Shown here: positions 43,288 to 51,887 of the stretch, piece after piece
Layout of the letters: every line of letters begins with the position of its first letter
Numbering within the stretch: position 1 is the first letter of the stretch
NCBI RefSeq assembly: GCF_900100115.1
Contig: NZ_FNKL01000001.1
Location: 558,001-622,000 of the forward strand
Direction: 5' to 3'
Length of the DNA: 64,000 nucleotides
Origin: Chryseobacterium soldanellicola
GTDB lineage: Bacteria > Bacteroidota > Bacteroidia > Flavobacteriales > Weeksellaceae
Notes under the pieces: generated by a model
Seen by the model: the letters and a program-made list of their open reading frames with translations, nothing else
The model's database searches: none
What the model was told of the DNA's origin: nothing
Program-made: the position numbers and the translations under genes

Positions 43288-43989
43288 TTACAGCCCTAAA
43301 ACGTCTTTCATAGCGAAATTTCCTTTTTTATCTTTGATCCATTCTGCAGCAACTACAGCGCCCAACGCAAAACCGTCTCTGTTGAAGGCGGTGTGTTTGA
43401 TTTCAATTTCATCTACTTCACTTCTGTAGAAAACGCTGTGCGTTCCCGGAACCTCATCTTCACGGATCGCGAAAATACCCAACTGATTTCCTTGAGTTTC
43501 TTCTAATTTCCACGCGTCAAATTTAGGATTGTTTTTAAAGATACCTTCAGCAATAGAAATTGCCGTTCCGCTAGGTGCATCTTTTTTGTGAACGTGGTGA
43601 ATTTCTTCCAACTGACAAGAATATTCATCCACATTTTTCATTAAATCAGCCAATTTTTCGTTTAAAGCAAAGAATAAATTCACTCCTAAGCTAAAATTTG
43701 AGCCATATAAAAATGCTGTTCCGTTTTCAACAGCAAGATTTTCAATTTCTTCTTTCTTTTCCAGCCAGCCCGTCGTTCCGCAGATTACCGGAATTTTGTT
43801 TTCCAGACAAGCTTTAATATTATCGAAAGCTACTTCAGGCAAAGAAAATTCGATAACAACTTCCGGATTATTAAGATTTTCAGCAGTTGGCGTTTCTTTA
43901 AGGCGGGCAACGACTTCATGACCTCTTTTGGTCGCAATTTCATCAATGATTTTACCCATTTTCCCGTATCCAACTAATGCTATTTTCAT
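43288..43989 (-). CDS. dapB: 4-hydroxy-tetrahydrodipicolinate reductase
   Basis: 233 residues. The NAD(P)H-binding loop is VGYGKMGK at the N-terminus, the substrate box is EIHHVHKKDAPSGTA, and CGTTGW lies between them. The enzyme makes tetrahydrodipicolinate for lysine and diaminopimelate, hence peptidoglycan. At 233 residues it is of the short form usual in Bacteroidetes. It lies between DUF5683 and lepB genes on the same strand. Confidence 0.97.
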   Translation of the reverse strand: MKIALVGYGKMGKIIDEIATKRGHEVVARLKETPTAENLNNPEVVIEFSLPEVAFDNIKACLENKIPVICGTTGWLEKKEEIENLAVENGTAFLYGSNFSLGVNLFFALNEKLADLMKNVDEYSCQLEEIHHVHKKDAPSGTAISIAEGIFKNNPKFDAWKLEETQGNQLGIFAIREDEVPGTHSVFYRSEVDEIEIKHTAFNRDGFALGAVVAAEWIKDKKGNFAMKDVLGL

Positions 43990-44012
43990 ATTTTATTTAT
44001 TTACCTGTCTTT

Positions 44013-44078
44013 TTTTAACGCAAAGATCGCAAAGATTTTATTTAACTACTAAATGTTTTTAAGTTCGCAAAGCATGAA
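44013..44078 (+). repeat. GCAAAG-type dispersed repeat, copy B
   Basis: TTTTAACGCAAAGATCGCAAAG followed by TTAACTACTA and TTTTTAAGTTCGCAAAG aligns closely with copy A at 8831. It lies in the 156-bp gap between dapB and the DUF5683 gene. Confidence 0.7.
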
Positions 44079-44145
44079 CTACGTTTGTAAACCTTCAGTT
44101 TATACTCAGCAAAGAGCTTACTTAACAGTTTATCTATTAATTATT

Positions 44146-44784
44146 TTAAAATCTATAACTTAAACTTATCCCTGTTTTCGGAGGGTTAATTCCGTATTGA
44201 TCCTGAATAACCGCAGGATTGAAAGTCAGATCCGGATCATGGCGACTTTCGTATAAATGCGCATCTACAACTGCATCTACAATGTTTAAAATATAAATTA
44301 AACCTGTAATGGCGATGGCATAATCTCTCTGTCTTTTTGATCTGTCCTGTGCATTTCCTAACGCCACTTTATCCAGCCACGGGTGACTGTCAACAAATTC
44401 GTTGGGAGTTCCGTTTAATTTGGAGATATAATATTCGCGGTATGTTTTGTACTGTCTGTCGTTCCATATTGCAATACCTACTCCGGCTCCTACTGCGCCC
44501 CAAACGATTGGGATTTTCCAATATTTTTTATTGTAAAACTGGCCTAATCCGGGGAAAACAGCAGAATATAATCCTGCTTTCGTAGGATTAAGCTTTAAAG
44601 TTTTCTTTGTCGGTCCGTTTGCGCTTTCAAGATCTGCAACCACTTTGGATTCAGATTTTTCAGGTTTTGCCGCAGAAATACTGTCTTTCGGATGATATTC
44701 TACCCGAATCGTATCATTAGGATTTACCTGTGAGTAGGCAATAGCAAACAGACACAAGAAAAAAGTGAAAAATATTTTCTTCAT
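44146..44784 (-). CDS. DUF5683 domain membrane protein
   Basis: 212 residues with a signal peptide (FFLCLFAIAYSQ). The DUF5683 region shows PTKAGLYSAVFPGLGQFYNKKYWKIPIVWGAVGAGVGI (a hydrophobic hairpin) and a later membrane helix AITGLIYILNIVDAVVDAHL. The function is unknown, but the family regularly follows parB in flavobacteria, and here it begins immediately after the parB stop codon with no gap. Confidence 0.87.
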   Translation of the reverse strand: MKKIFFTFFLCLFAIAYSQVNPNDTIRVEYHPKDSISAAKPEKSESKVVADLESANGPTKKTLKLNPTKAGLYSAVFPGLGQFYNKKYWKIPIVWGAVGAGVGIAIWNDRQYKTYREYYISKLNGTPNEFVDSHPWLDKVALGNAQDRSKRQRDYAIAITGLIYILNIVDAVVDAHLYESRHDPDLTFNPAVIQDQYGINPPKTGISLSYRF

Positions 44785-45675
44785 TTATTTAATATGAGAT
44801 AAAATATACTCCAGCTCATCTTCATTTTTGAAGTCCAGAACAATTTTACCTTTTTTACCATTTGGGGAGGCTTTAATCTCCACTTTTACTTCTAAAATAT
44901 CTGCAATTGTTTTCTGGGCTCTCTTATAATTATTTGAAAGCTCAGCTTTTGCTTTTTTTGCAGCCGGTGATTTTGGATTTTTCAGTGCTGTGGCAGCCTG
45001 CTCAGTCTGACGGACATTCAGTTTTTCTTTAATAATTAAATCAAATAAAATCTGCTGATGCTCTTCGTTTTCAAGACTGATAATCGCTCTTCCGTGACCT
45101 GCTGAAATCTCACCGCTTCTGATGGCATTCTGAATATCCGGATTTAACCTTAACAATCTGATAGAGTTGGTGATCGTACTTCTGTCCTTTCCTACTCTCT
45201 GGCTCAGATTTTCCTGGGTAAGACCGATTTCTTCCATTAATCTTTGATAGGTTAATGCAATTTCGATCGCGTCAAGATCTTCCCTCTGGATATTTTCAAC
45301 AAGAGCCATCTCAAGAAGCTCCTGATCATTTACCAGACGGATATACGCCGGAATAGATGTTAAACCCGCAATTTTACTTGCTCTGAAACGTCTTTCCCCA
45401 GATATGATTTCGAACTTTTCACCATCTTTTCTTAGTGTAATAGGTTGAATTACACCAAGATTTTCTATAGACTGCGCTAGTTCGTTTAATGCTTTTTCGT
45501 CAAAATAAGTTCTTGGCTGGGTGGGGTTCGGATAAATATCTTCGATTGCAACTTCTACGATATTTCCCACAAATTTATCTGCTCCTTCATCAGTAGCAGA
45601 ATTGACCGTTGCTTTGGATTCCGCACTAAGAATTGCGCCCAAACCACGTCCCATCGCTCTTTTTTTGTCCTTCAT
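44785..45675 (-). CDS. parB: ParB chromosome-partitioning protein
   Basis: 296 residues. The N-terminal start GRGLGAILSAE is typical. The ParB/Srx CTP-binding domain has NPTQPRTYFDE and ISGERRFRASK, then a helix-turn-helix region with LTQENLSQRVGKDRSTITNSIRLLRL that reads parS. The C-terminal dimerisation segment ends the protein. With ParA it segregates the chromosome origin. The nearest parS-like palindrome I noticed is weak (43084). Confidence 0.97.
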   Translation of the reverse strand: MKDKKRAMGRGLGAILSAESKATVNSATDEGADKFVGNIVEVAIEDIYPNPTQPRTYFDEKALNELAQSIENLGVIQPITLRKDGEKFEIISGERRFRASKIAGLTSIPAYIRLVNDQELLEMALVENIQREDLDAIEIALTYQRLMEEIGLTQENLSQRVGKDRSTITNSIRLLRLNPDIQNAIRSGEISAGHGRAIISLENEEHQQILFDLIIKEKLNVRQTEQAATALKNPKSPAAKKAKAELSNNYKRAQKTIADILEVKVEIKASPNGKKGKIVLDFKNEDELEYILSHIK

Positions 45676-45765
45676 ATTATAATTGATAATTGATCAGCCA
45701 TAAATGATTTAATAACAATGCACTTATTGACTATTCATCATTCACTTATTGACCATTTTCTATAT

Positions 45766-46539
45766 TTAATTCTTAACTAATTTTTCGTTGTTCAGCAAAA
45801 CCTCTTCTGCCAATTGAATATACTGGATCGCTCCTTTACTTTCTGCATCGTAGTTTAAGATACTTTCACCAAAACTTGGCGCTTCACTTAATCTTACGTT
45901 TCTGCTGATGATTGTTTCGAAAACCATTTCAGGGAAGTGAGCATTTACCTCTTCCACCACCTGATTAGACAATCTCAATCTGCTGTCATACATCGTAAGC
46001 AGCAAACCTTCGATATCTAAATCCTTATTATGGATTTTCTGAACGTTTTTGATGGTATTTAATAACTTTCCAAGACCTTCCAACGCGAAATACTCACATT
46101 GAATTGGGATAATTACAGAATCTGCTGCGGTAAGAGCGTTTACCGTAATTAAACCTAAACTCGGCGCACAGTCGATGATAATATAATCGTAATCATCTCT
46201 TACACTTTGCAATGCTTTTTTAAGCATATATTCACGGTCTTCTTTGTCTACCAATTCGATTTCCGCTGCTACCAGGTCAATGTGAGAAGGTACAATATCA
46301 AGATTCGGTGTTGAAGTCTTTTTGATACAGCTTTTGGTATCCATGCTGTGTTCTAATAAATTGTAAGTAGAATACTGCACATCATCTACCCCTAGACCAG
46401 ACGTTGCATTTGCCTGAGGATCAGCATCAATGATTAATATTTTCTTCTCCAATACACCTAATGCCGCTGCAAGATTTACAGCCGTTGTAGTTTTACCTAC
46501 ACCGCCTTTTTGATTAGCGATTCCTATGATTTTTGCCAT
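45766..46539 (-). CDS. parA: ParA chromosome-partitioning ATPase
   Basis: 257 residues from 46539 (MAKIIGIANQKGGVGKTTT). A start at 46560 would add seven residues and overlap the -7 element. The deviant Walker A KGGVGKTT, the DADPQANAT switch and DYIIIDCAPSLG Walker B identify a Soj/ParA ATPase. It works with ParB in origin segregation. The operon parA-parB-DUF5683 has a good promoter at 46558-46586. Confidence 0.97.
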   Translation of the reverse strand: MAKIIGIANQKGGVGKTTTAVNLAAALGVLEKKILIIDADPQANATSGLGVDDVQYSTYNLLEHSMDTKSCIKKTSTPNLDIVPSHIDLVAAEIELVDKEDREYMLKKALQSVRDDYDYIIIDCAPSLGLITVNALTAADSVIIPIQCEYFALEGLGKLLNTIKNVQKIHNKDLDIEGLLLTMYDSRLRLSNQVVEEVNAHFPEMVFETIISRNVRLSEAPSFGESILNYDAESKGAIQYIQLAEEVLLNNEKLVKN

Positions 46540-46557
46540 TATTAGAACTTTAAGCAC

Positions 46558-46586
46558 CAAAAATACGCTTTTTTCTTTGCTCTCAA
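46558..46586 (-). promoter_or_regulatory. parAB promoter
   Basis: The minus strand reads TTG (46584-46586), 18 bp, TATTTTTG (46558-46565), 18 bp before the parA start. Both elements match the Bacteroidetes consensus. Confidence 0.68.
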
Positions 46587-46649
46587 TGAATGACTAAAAC
46601 TAAAATTGAGTTAAAATATTGTTAATAAGGATTTTAAGTATAAAAAAAA

Positions 46650-46680
46650 TTATCCACAAAAAATAGCTTTTTGTGGATAA
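46650..46680 (-). terminator. tonB terminator made of two perfect DnaA boxes
   Basis: Perfect 13-base arms (TTATCCACAAAAA) around a 5-nt loop, followed on the minus strand by eight T residues, 20 bp after the tonB stop codon. This is a good terminator. Each arm contains TTATCCACA, the strongest DnaA-box sequence, in inverted orientation (46650-46658 and 46672-46680), next to an AT-rich stretch and parA. Confidence 0.85.
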
Positions 46681-46699
46681 GTGTTCGAGATTGTTTATA

Positions 46700-47542
46700 T
46701 TAATTATCAAATTTCATCGAGATCGGGAATTTGAAATAACTTCTTACGGCCTGCCCCTGTTTGTTTTTGCCGGGTTTCCAAGTTCCTTTGATCAGCTTGA
46801 TTACTCTAACGGCTTCACTATTAAAAGAAACGTCTTTACCATCGGCTTTAATTCCGGAAATGGTTCCGTTGGTTTCAACAATGAAAGTAATGGTAGTTTT
46901 CATTACATCTCCAGAATCTTCAAAACCTGAAGTATCGAATTTGTTCATCACTTTATCTCTGAAAGCGTTGATCCCTCCGTCGAAGCTTGCTTCTACACTA
47001 AGCTCACCTGAATTTGCAATTTTATTAGGATCTGTTTCAGTGGGTTGTGGTTTTACAGCCGGTCCATTTCCTAGAGTAACTGTTGGTGCAGGTGGCGTAT
47101 AAGTATTCGGCTTTGCAGGCTCAGCTTTAAAATCATTTTTAAAACCAGCGACCGCGTCATCTGGAATTACCTGCTTTACTGGTTCCACAGCATTATTTGT
47201 AGGCGTGGGAACTGTACTATCATATTGTTTTACATCCGGAGTTGATGTTGGTTTTACGGGCTCAATTTTTATTGGAGGCGTTTCTACCACATCCGGCGGA
47301 ACCGTCGGATCTATCAAATCATAAATAATTGGAGGTGCTTCAGTAGGTGCTTCCTCTTTGAATGCCGAAATAGCAAAAGGCGTAATTGAAATTGCAGCCA
47401 ACAAGCTTACTCCTATAAAAAGGGATTTTGTAAGTATTCTGTCTGATTCGTTTCGTAAAACATAAGCGCCGTATTCTTTGTTGCGGTGCTCAAAAAGAAC
47501 TTCGTTGAAGCGAAATTCGTCATTTTGGTGTAAGTGTTTCAT
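46700..47542 (-). CDS. tonB: TonB-like energy transducer
   Basis: 280 residues from ATG 47542 (a GTG codon lies one codon upstream). A cytosolic N-terminus (FEHRNKEYGAYVLR, typical of Bacteroidetes TonB) is followed by a membrane helix at about 37-56. A Pro-rich periplasmic linker (TEAPPIIYDLIDPTVPP, KPTSTPDVK) follows. The C-terminal TonB domain has VVRVIKLIKGTWKPGKNKQG-type sequence. It couples the proton gradient to outer-membrane receptors. No exbB or exbD gene is adjacent. Confidence 0.93.
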   Translation of the reverse strand: MKHLHQNDEFRFNEVLFEHRNKEYGAYVLRNESDRILTKSLFIGVSLLAAISITPFAISAFKEEAPTEAPPIIYDLIDPTVPPDVVETPPIKIEPVKPTSTPDVKQYDSTVPTPTNNAVEPVKQVIPDDAVAGFKNDFKAEPAKPNTYTPPAPTVTLGNGPAVKPQPTETDPNKIANSGELSVEASFDGGINAFRDKVMNKFDTSGFEDSGDVMKTTITFIVETNGTISGIKADGKDVSFNSEAVRVIKLIKGTWKPGKNKQGQAVRSYFKFPISMKFDN

Positions 47543-47545
47543 CAC

Positions 47546-47928
47546 TATAAATATTAAACTGTTAATAAATGATGATTATTAGTTTTATTAGTTCTTATCG
47601 ATAAGCATTGAATCAATATCAAAATTTCTGCCAAATAATTGTTAAAATATCAACATTTTAAAAATTTTTATAATAATCTCTAAAATTAGCTATGCTAAAA
47701 ATAATAACATTCTCTATTTGAAGGCAATATGATTTCTAATTTCCATTAATAATGTTGTTTTAATTATTAAAACTCAACATAAAAGTAAAAAACAGTAAAA
47801 ACCACACCCCGAAATCGGAAAATCACTGAGGAATTCCTTGTGTACCTGACAGATATTTGTACCATACAAAATCGGGGAACGCTGAAAACCGAAAAGAGTA
47901 AGCAAAGAAAAATTTAAAACTTATAATT
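47546..47928. other. 383-bp gene-free region upstream of the unknown cluster
   Basis: No ORF is supported. A hairpin-capable ATGTTG / CAACAT pair lies near 47751-47779. GATATTTG at about 47850, followed by TACCATA, is near the -7 consensus; the same TTTGTACCATA follows the -7 box at 11782. The 5' leader of the next gene would be about 75 nt. Confidence 0.45.
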
Positions 47929-49530
47929 ATGCCAACACTAACTCAAGAAGCAAGATCAAACTCATTAATGAGCATGCTTTTAAAACAAGTTTATGATTCT
48001 GTAACCAACGGCGGAGATCCGGATTCTATCGGTCCAAATGATTTTATTGCATTCGACCCGATCGGAATTACATTAACCGAAGATACTTTCGATTATGCTT
48101 TAAACGGCCTTTTTGGAAATGCTCCGGCTCCAAAACCATTGCTTGACGGAACAGGAAAACCAATTTTAGATGCCAACGGAAATCCTAAAACCAATTTAGA
48201 GGAATTCCAAAACGCAATGAAAGAAAGCAAATTCCGAAAATACCTTCAAATGGAGCAGTTTTCGGCTATGGTAGATGCCATTCCTTCTCAATTGCCGCCA
48301 CTTACAGAAAGCGGAAACGGAAGAATGATGACAATTTTTAATGATTCTTCAAAAAGAGTTTCAAAAGTTTACGAAGATTTAATGCAGTGGTCTGTGGTTG
48401 TAGACACGCCAATGGATCCTAAGGTTGAAAAAAACCTTGAAAAACTGAGAGATAAATTATTCAAAATAAAAGTGGTGAAAAACCCTGATTTTGATGAAAA
48501 TGCTCCTGTTGATGATTTAAATAAACCTGAGCTGCACCAGACTTTCGTTGCTCCGATGTATTCTAAATACATTGAGTATCAGATGAAATACTACGATATC
48601 GTCAACACAAACAATTCAATAAGAATTGATGCTGATAATGGTGATCCTGATGCGATGGCCACTTTATCTATCGATGGTAAAAACATGAAAAAAAGAGAAG
48701 ATGCAGCTTTAAAAGCATGGCAATCTTTAGGTTACAAGGAAGCGGTGGAAAGAATTCAGAATTATCTGAGCGAAATTGAAGAAAAGCACATGTTGGTCAT
48801 CAAAAAACGCCTTCAGTCGGAATTCAGAAACAGCCAGAGAACAAGAGTGATCGATTATATCAATTATTCGCCATCAATTCCGATTTCTGCAAATGCTTTA
48901 AAGGAATCTAAAACATGGCCAACCATCTCAATGTACGAAGGAAGCGCGCACAGCGATTATTCTAAAACAATTCATAACTGGAGCGCAGGTGCAGGATTTA
49001 GTCTTGGATTATTCAGTATCGGTGCAAGAAACAGCGGTAATACGTCACGAACATCGATGAATACGGATTTCAGCAACCTTAAAATTTCATTTAAACTTGG
49101 AAAAGTAAGAGTAGAAAGAGGATGGTTCAGCGAAGAATTTGTAGAATCAAAATACTGGAAGCTTCACGAAAACTCACCACAATCATTAAACGGAGACATC
49201 ATCAGTGACGGTAAAGGAAAAGGTTTAATGCCGATGATCGTTACAGAACTGATTATTGCAAGAGATGTTGTATTGGATTTCAGCGAAAACAGTACAGCTT
49301 ACAAAGCGGCAAGCACAAAAATCAGCAGCGGAGCGGCAGTGGGAATCGGGCCATTCGTATTCGGTGGAAGCCATAATTACGAAAACCAAAATTCTCAAAG
49401 CAACGCAAAATGGAGCGGTAAAAAACTGCAGTCAGACGGCATTTACATTATCGGATACAAATGTCATGTAGTTCCAAAATCTCCAAATCCAAATCCGGAT
49501 ATCAAAGTCTGGACAGACGGTAAATCATAA
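47929..49530 (+). CDS. Unknown protein, shares C-terminal module with the next gene
   Basis: 533 residues, no signal peptide or lipobox. The first 330 residues are mainly helical (KAWQSLGYKEAVERIQNYL). Next comes a Gly/Ser-rich stretch (NWSAGAGFSLGLFSIGAR), then a module (about 380-520) with RGWFSEEFVESKYWKL, ISDG, a hydrophobic IVTELIIARDVVLDF and the end IIGYKCHVVPKSPNP. The same order of blocks occurs in the protein at 49790. No known family is recognised. With a muramidase gene two places downstream, it may belong to an effector or lysis-related system, but this is inference. Confidence 0.8.
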   Translation: MPTLTQEARSNSLMSMLLKQVYDSVTNGGDPDSIGPNDFIAFDPIGITLTEDTFDYALNGLFGNAPAPKPLLDGTGKPILDANGNPKTNLEEFQNAMKESKFRKYLQMEQFSAMVDAIPSQLPPLTESGNGRMMTIFNDSSKRVSKVYEDLMQWSVVVDTPMDPKVEKNLEKLRDKLFKIKVVKNPDFDENAPVDDLNKPELHQTFVAPMYSKYIEYQMKYYDIVNTNNSIRIDADNGDPDAMATLSIDGKNMKKREDAALKAWQSLGYKEAVERIQNYLSEIEEKHMLVIKKRLQSEFRNSQRTRVIDYINYSPSIPISANALKESKTWPTISMYEGSAHSDYSKTIHNWSAGAGFSLGLFSIGARNSGNTSRTSMNTDFSNLKISFKLGKVRVERGWFSEEFVESKYWKLHENSPQSLNGDIISDGKGKGLMPMIVTELIIARDVVLDFSENSTAYKAASTKISSGAAVGIGPFVFGGSHNYENQNSQSNAKWSGKKLQSDGIYIIGYKCHVVPKSPNPNPDIKVWTDGKS

Positions 49531-49548
49531 TATTCTTTTTATAATAAG

Positions 49549-49585
49549 GATAACCGGCAGAAGCTTTTTTCTGTCGGTTATTTTC
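49549..49585 (+). terminator. Terminator after the first unknown-cluster gene
   Basis: ATAACCGGCAG and CTGTCGGTTAT form an 11-bp stem with one G-U pair that is valid only in plus-strand RNA. It is followed by a short T run. Confidence 0.7.
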
Positions 49586-49599
49586 AAAAACTCTTTATT

Positions 49600-49694
49600 T
49601 TTTAACACAAAGTTTGTTAAGATTTTTTTGAAAAATTTACCGCTGTTTTCTCGTTCCCAAAGGCGTTCTACTTAACTAAGACCTCAAAGATTTT
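49600..49694 (+). repeat. GCAAAG-type dispersed repeat, copy C
   Basis: TTTTAACACAAAG at the start and CCAAAGGCGTTCTACTTAACTAAGACCTCAAAG at the end (in two blocks) align with copy A at 8831; the middle has diverged. It lies between the two unknown genes. Confidence 0.6.
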
Positions 49695-49789
49695 AATTGC
49701 TGGAAAAAGCTGAATATTAAAATAACTTTAAATAAAACTGAAAACAAACAACCAGCAACTAAAAACCATTAACCCAAAAACCTAAAGCC

Positions 49790-51640
49790 ATGAAATACTT
49801 TGTTGCCGTTTACCAGAAACTCAGAGACATTTATATGTCGCAAAGCTCGATGGAGAATGATCTGCCGATGATTTGCCCTTCTTTGAGAATGTATGAAAAT
49901 GAAGAACTTGAATTGCTGAAACCTCAAAGTCTGCTGAATGATGATCAAAAAAAGGCACTTTCTATTATTAAAAAGCAGAATGTGGCTTATGAGCTCAATT
50001 CTGTGCCCATTTCGCCTAATTTTTGGGATCTGAATCCGAATAATTCTTTGTTTGATATTTACAGAGATATTTTAGATAAGAATAATTTAAAAGATCTTGA
50101 GGAAAATTTAGAAAAAGTTGTCGCCAGTCAAAGCACCGTTCTTTATGACTCAAAAAATGCGGAAACCAAAGAATTTAAGGCTTATAAAAAGTACAGAATC
50201 CTTCATGAAGAAGCTATCAACAACATCACTTCCCATCTCGAATTATTCGATACACTGGATACTGACGATGAAAAAAATAACTGGAATGACAAATTAATCA
50301 ACCTCAACAACATCAAAGAACTCGCCTTCTCCGAATGGAAAGTAAAAGGCTCTAAAGATTTGATTGAAAAAGAATTAACGAAAATCAACAAAGCTTCTGA
50401 AGCCGATCTTTATCTGGCAATGGCCCAAAATGCAAAAAATACTTTTAATGCTGCCGAAAAAACAGATGTTATCAGCAATTCTTCCATTCATGATATTAAT
50501 TTTATTCCATATGATTTTATGGAAAACGAATCGGGCTGGAATAACATAAGAATCGAAAAAGCAGAGCTTGAAACTTTACACCAGACCGCCAAAAACAGCA
50601 ATGAAAATCTGCCTTCTGAAATTCTTTCGATAGATTATGACGAAAGCGTGATTCAGGCTGTGGAACTGGATTATTCGTTTGTTCATCTAAAAAGAAACTG
50701 GTTCAATAAAAACTTCATGCTCTCCAATCTTTTCGAATGGAATGAGCCTAAAAAAATATCAGACGGACAAACCATTTCAACAGATTTTAAACTTCCCGCG
50801 ATCACAAAAACGATGATGCTGATTAAAAATTTAAAAATAATTTTAGATCCGTCCATTACGAATGATACAGTAAATAATCCTAATCAATTGATTTATTTTG
50901 GTCCGTTGATCTTAAAACAACAGCTTTTTGTGAATAAAAGTAACAATCAGAAATTCCTGAAAGCCGTAACGAATGTAAGAACCATAAAATCTGATCAATT
51001 AAACACTTTAACCCGAAAAACTGCCGTCGCTGAAACCTTAAAAGCTTCTCCTGCGGAATTTGTATCAAAACCAGCTGCTCAACCTGTTCCGGAAGCCGTA
51101 AAAGTAAATCCGAATGTTGCTTTTAATAGAGTTAATATGACCGCTTTAAATACTGCAATAAATGCAAGACCAGTAATGCCTGCTCCCCATATTGCAACGC
51201 CTGTTCAGCCACAACCAACACCCGTAAAACCTGTCAATCCGGTTGTTACAGGACCGATCAGAATTCCCGGGATTTTTGTTCCGATAAAAGTTCCGGTTCA
51301 GGTACAGCCAACTGCAGCAATGGTACAGTTTAAAGTTTTCGATAAAATAAACAATGATCCTGTTTACAAATGCTCGCTTTCCATTAAAGGGACGAACAAT
51401 AACAGGTTTTATGAGATAGAAACCAACGAAATCGGAATGATCACCCAAATGATCCCGATCGGAGAATACAGCATCGAGCTCAGAATTGATGATTATGCCA
51501 TTTTACAGCAAAATTTCAGCGTAACGACCACAAATCCATTAAACCTGGAATACAGATTACAGAGAGAGGAAGTAAAATTTAAATCTTTCTTTCTGATCGG
51601 AATGATTTGCGAGAGAATGCCGAGAATACCTGTTAATTAA
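49790..51640 (+). CDS. Unknown protein with shared module, Pro-rich linker and CarboxypepD_reg-like domain
   Basis: 616 residues, no signal peptide. Residues 1-280 are helical and charged. A module like that of the preceding protein follows: RNWFNKNFMLSNLFEW at 302, ISDG at 323, LPAITKTMMLIKNLKIIL, then YFGPLIL. A Pro-rich linker (about 421-508) and a carboxypeptidase-regulatory-like beta sandwich (about 510-590) come next. The last 15 residues, LIGMICERMPRIPVN, match the end of the preceding protein, so the linker and sandwich look inserted into the shared module. No function is known. Confidence 0.8.
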   Translation: MKYFVAVYQKLRDIYMSQSSMENDLPMICPSLRMYENEELELLKPQSLLNDDQKKALSIIKKQNVAYELNSVPISPNFWDLNPNNSLFDIYRDILDKNNLKDLEENLEKVVASQSTVLYDSKNAETKEFKAYKKYRILHEEAINNITSHLELFDTLDTDDEKNNWNDKLINLNNIKELAFSEWKVKGSKDLIEKELTKINKASEADLYLAMAQNAKNTFNAAEKTDVISNSSIHDINFIPYDFMENESGWNNIRIEKAELETLHQTAKNSNENLPSEILSIDYDESVIQAVELDYSFVHLKRNWFNKNFMLSNLFEWNEPKKISDGQTISTDFKLPAITKTMMLIKNLKIILDPSITNDTVNNPNQLIYFGPLILKQQLFVNKSNNQKFLKAVTNVRTIKSDQLNTLTRKTAVAETLKASPAEFVSKPAAQPVPEAVKVNPNVAFNRVNMTALNTAINARPVMPAPHIATPVQPQPTPVKPVNPVVTGPIRIPGIFVPIKVPVQVQPTAAMVQFKVFDKINNDPVYKCSLSIKGTNNNRFYEIETNEIGMITQMIPIGEYSIELRIDDYAILQQNFSVTTTNPLNLEYRLQREEVKFKSFFLIGMICERMPRIPVN

Positions 51641-51830
51641 TTCTTTTGTCTTGAAACAAAAGAATCAAAAATTCAAGACTTGGAATCTTTCGCTAAAAAT
51701 AAAGTCTGTTCTCTAAAAATTCTAAAACTTGCGCGAATTTGATATTTGTTTTTAGTTCAAAATTTGTGTCGCGCTTCAAACAGTAGAATTTTCTTAACGT
51801 TCACAGAATTTATTTTCTTAACGCTACAGC
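51641..51830 (+). repeat. Intergenic hairpin repeat (TTCTTTTGT...ACAAAAGAA)
   Basis: A perfect TTCTTTTGT / ACAAAAGAA hairpin (51641-51664) is followed by TCAAGACTTGGAATCTTTCGC. A larger fold with AAAATTCTA (about 51716) and TAGAATTTT (about 51785) encloses GCGCG / CGCGC. It probably ends the upstream transcript and resembles dispersed repeats I know from Chryseobacterium-type genomes. Confidence 0.55.
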
Positions 51831-51887
51831 TTCCTATGTCGTTTTAATACAATACCACTTAAATTTTAAACCTAAAAAACAACAGCC

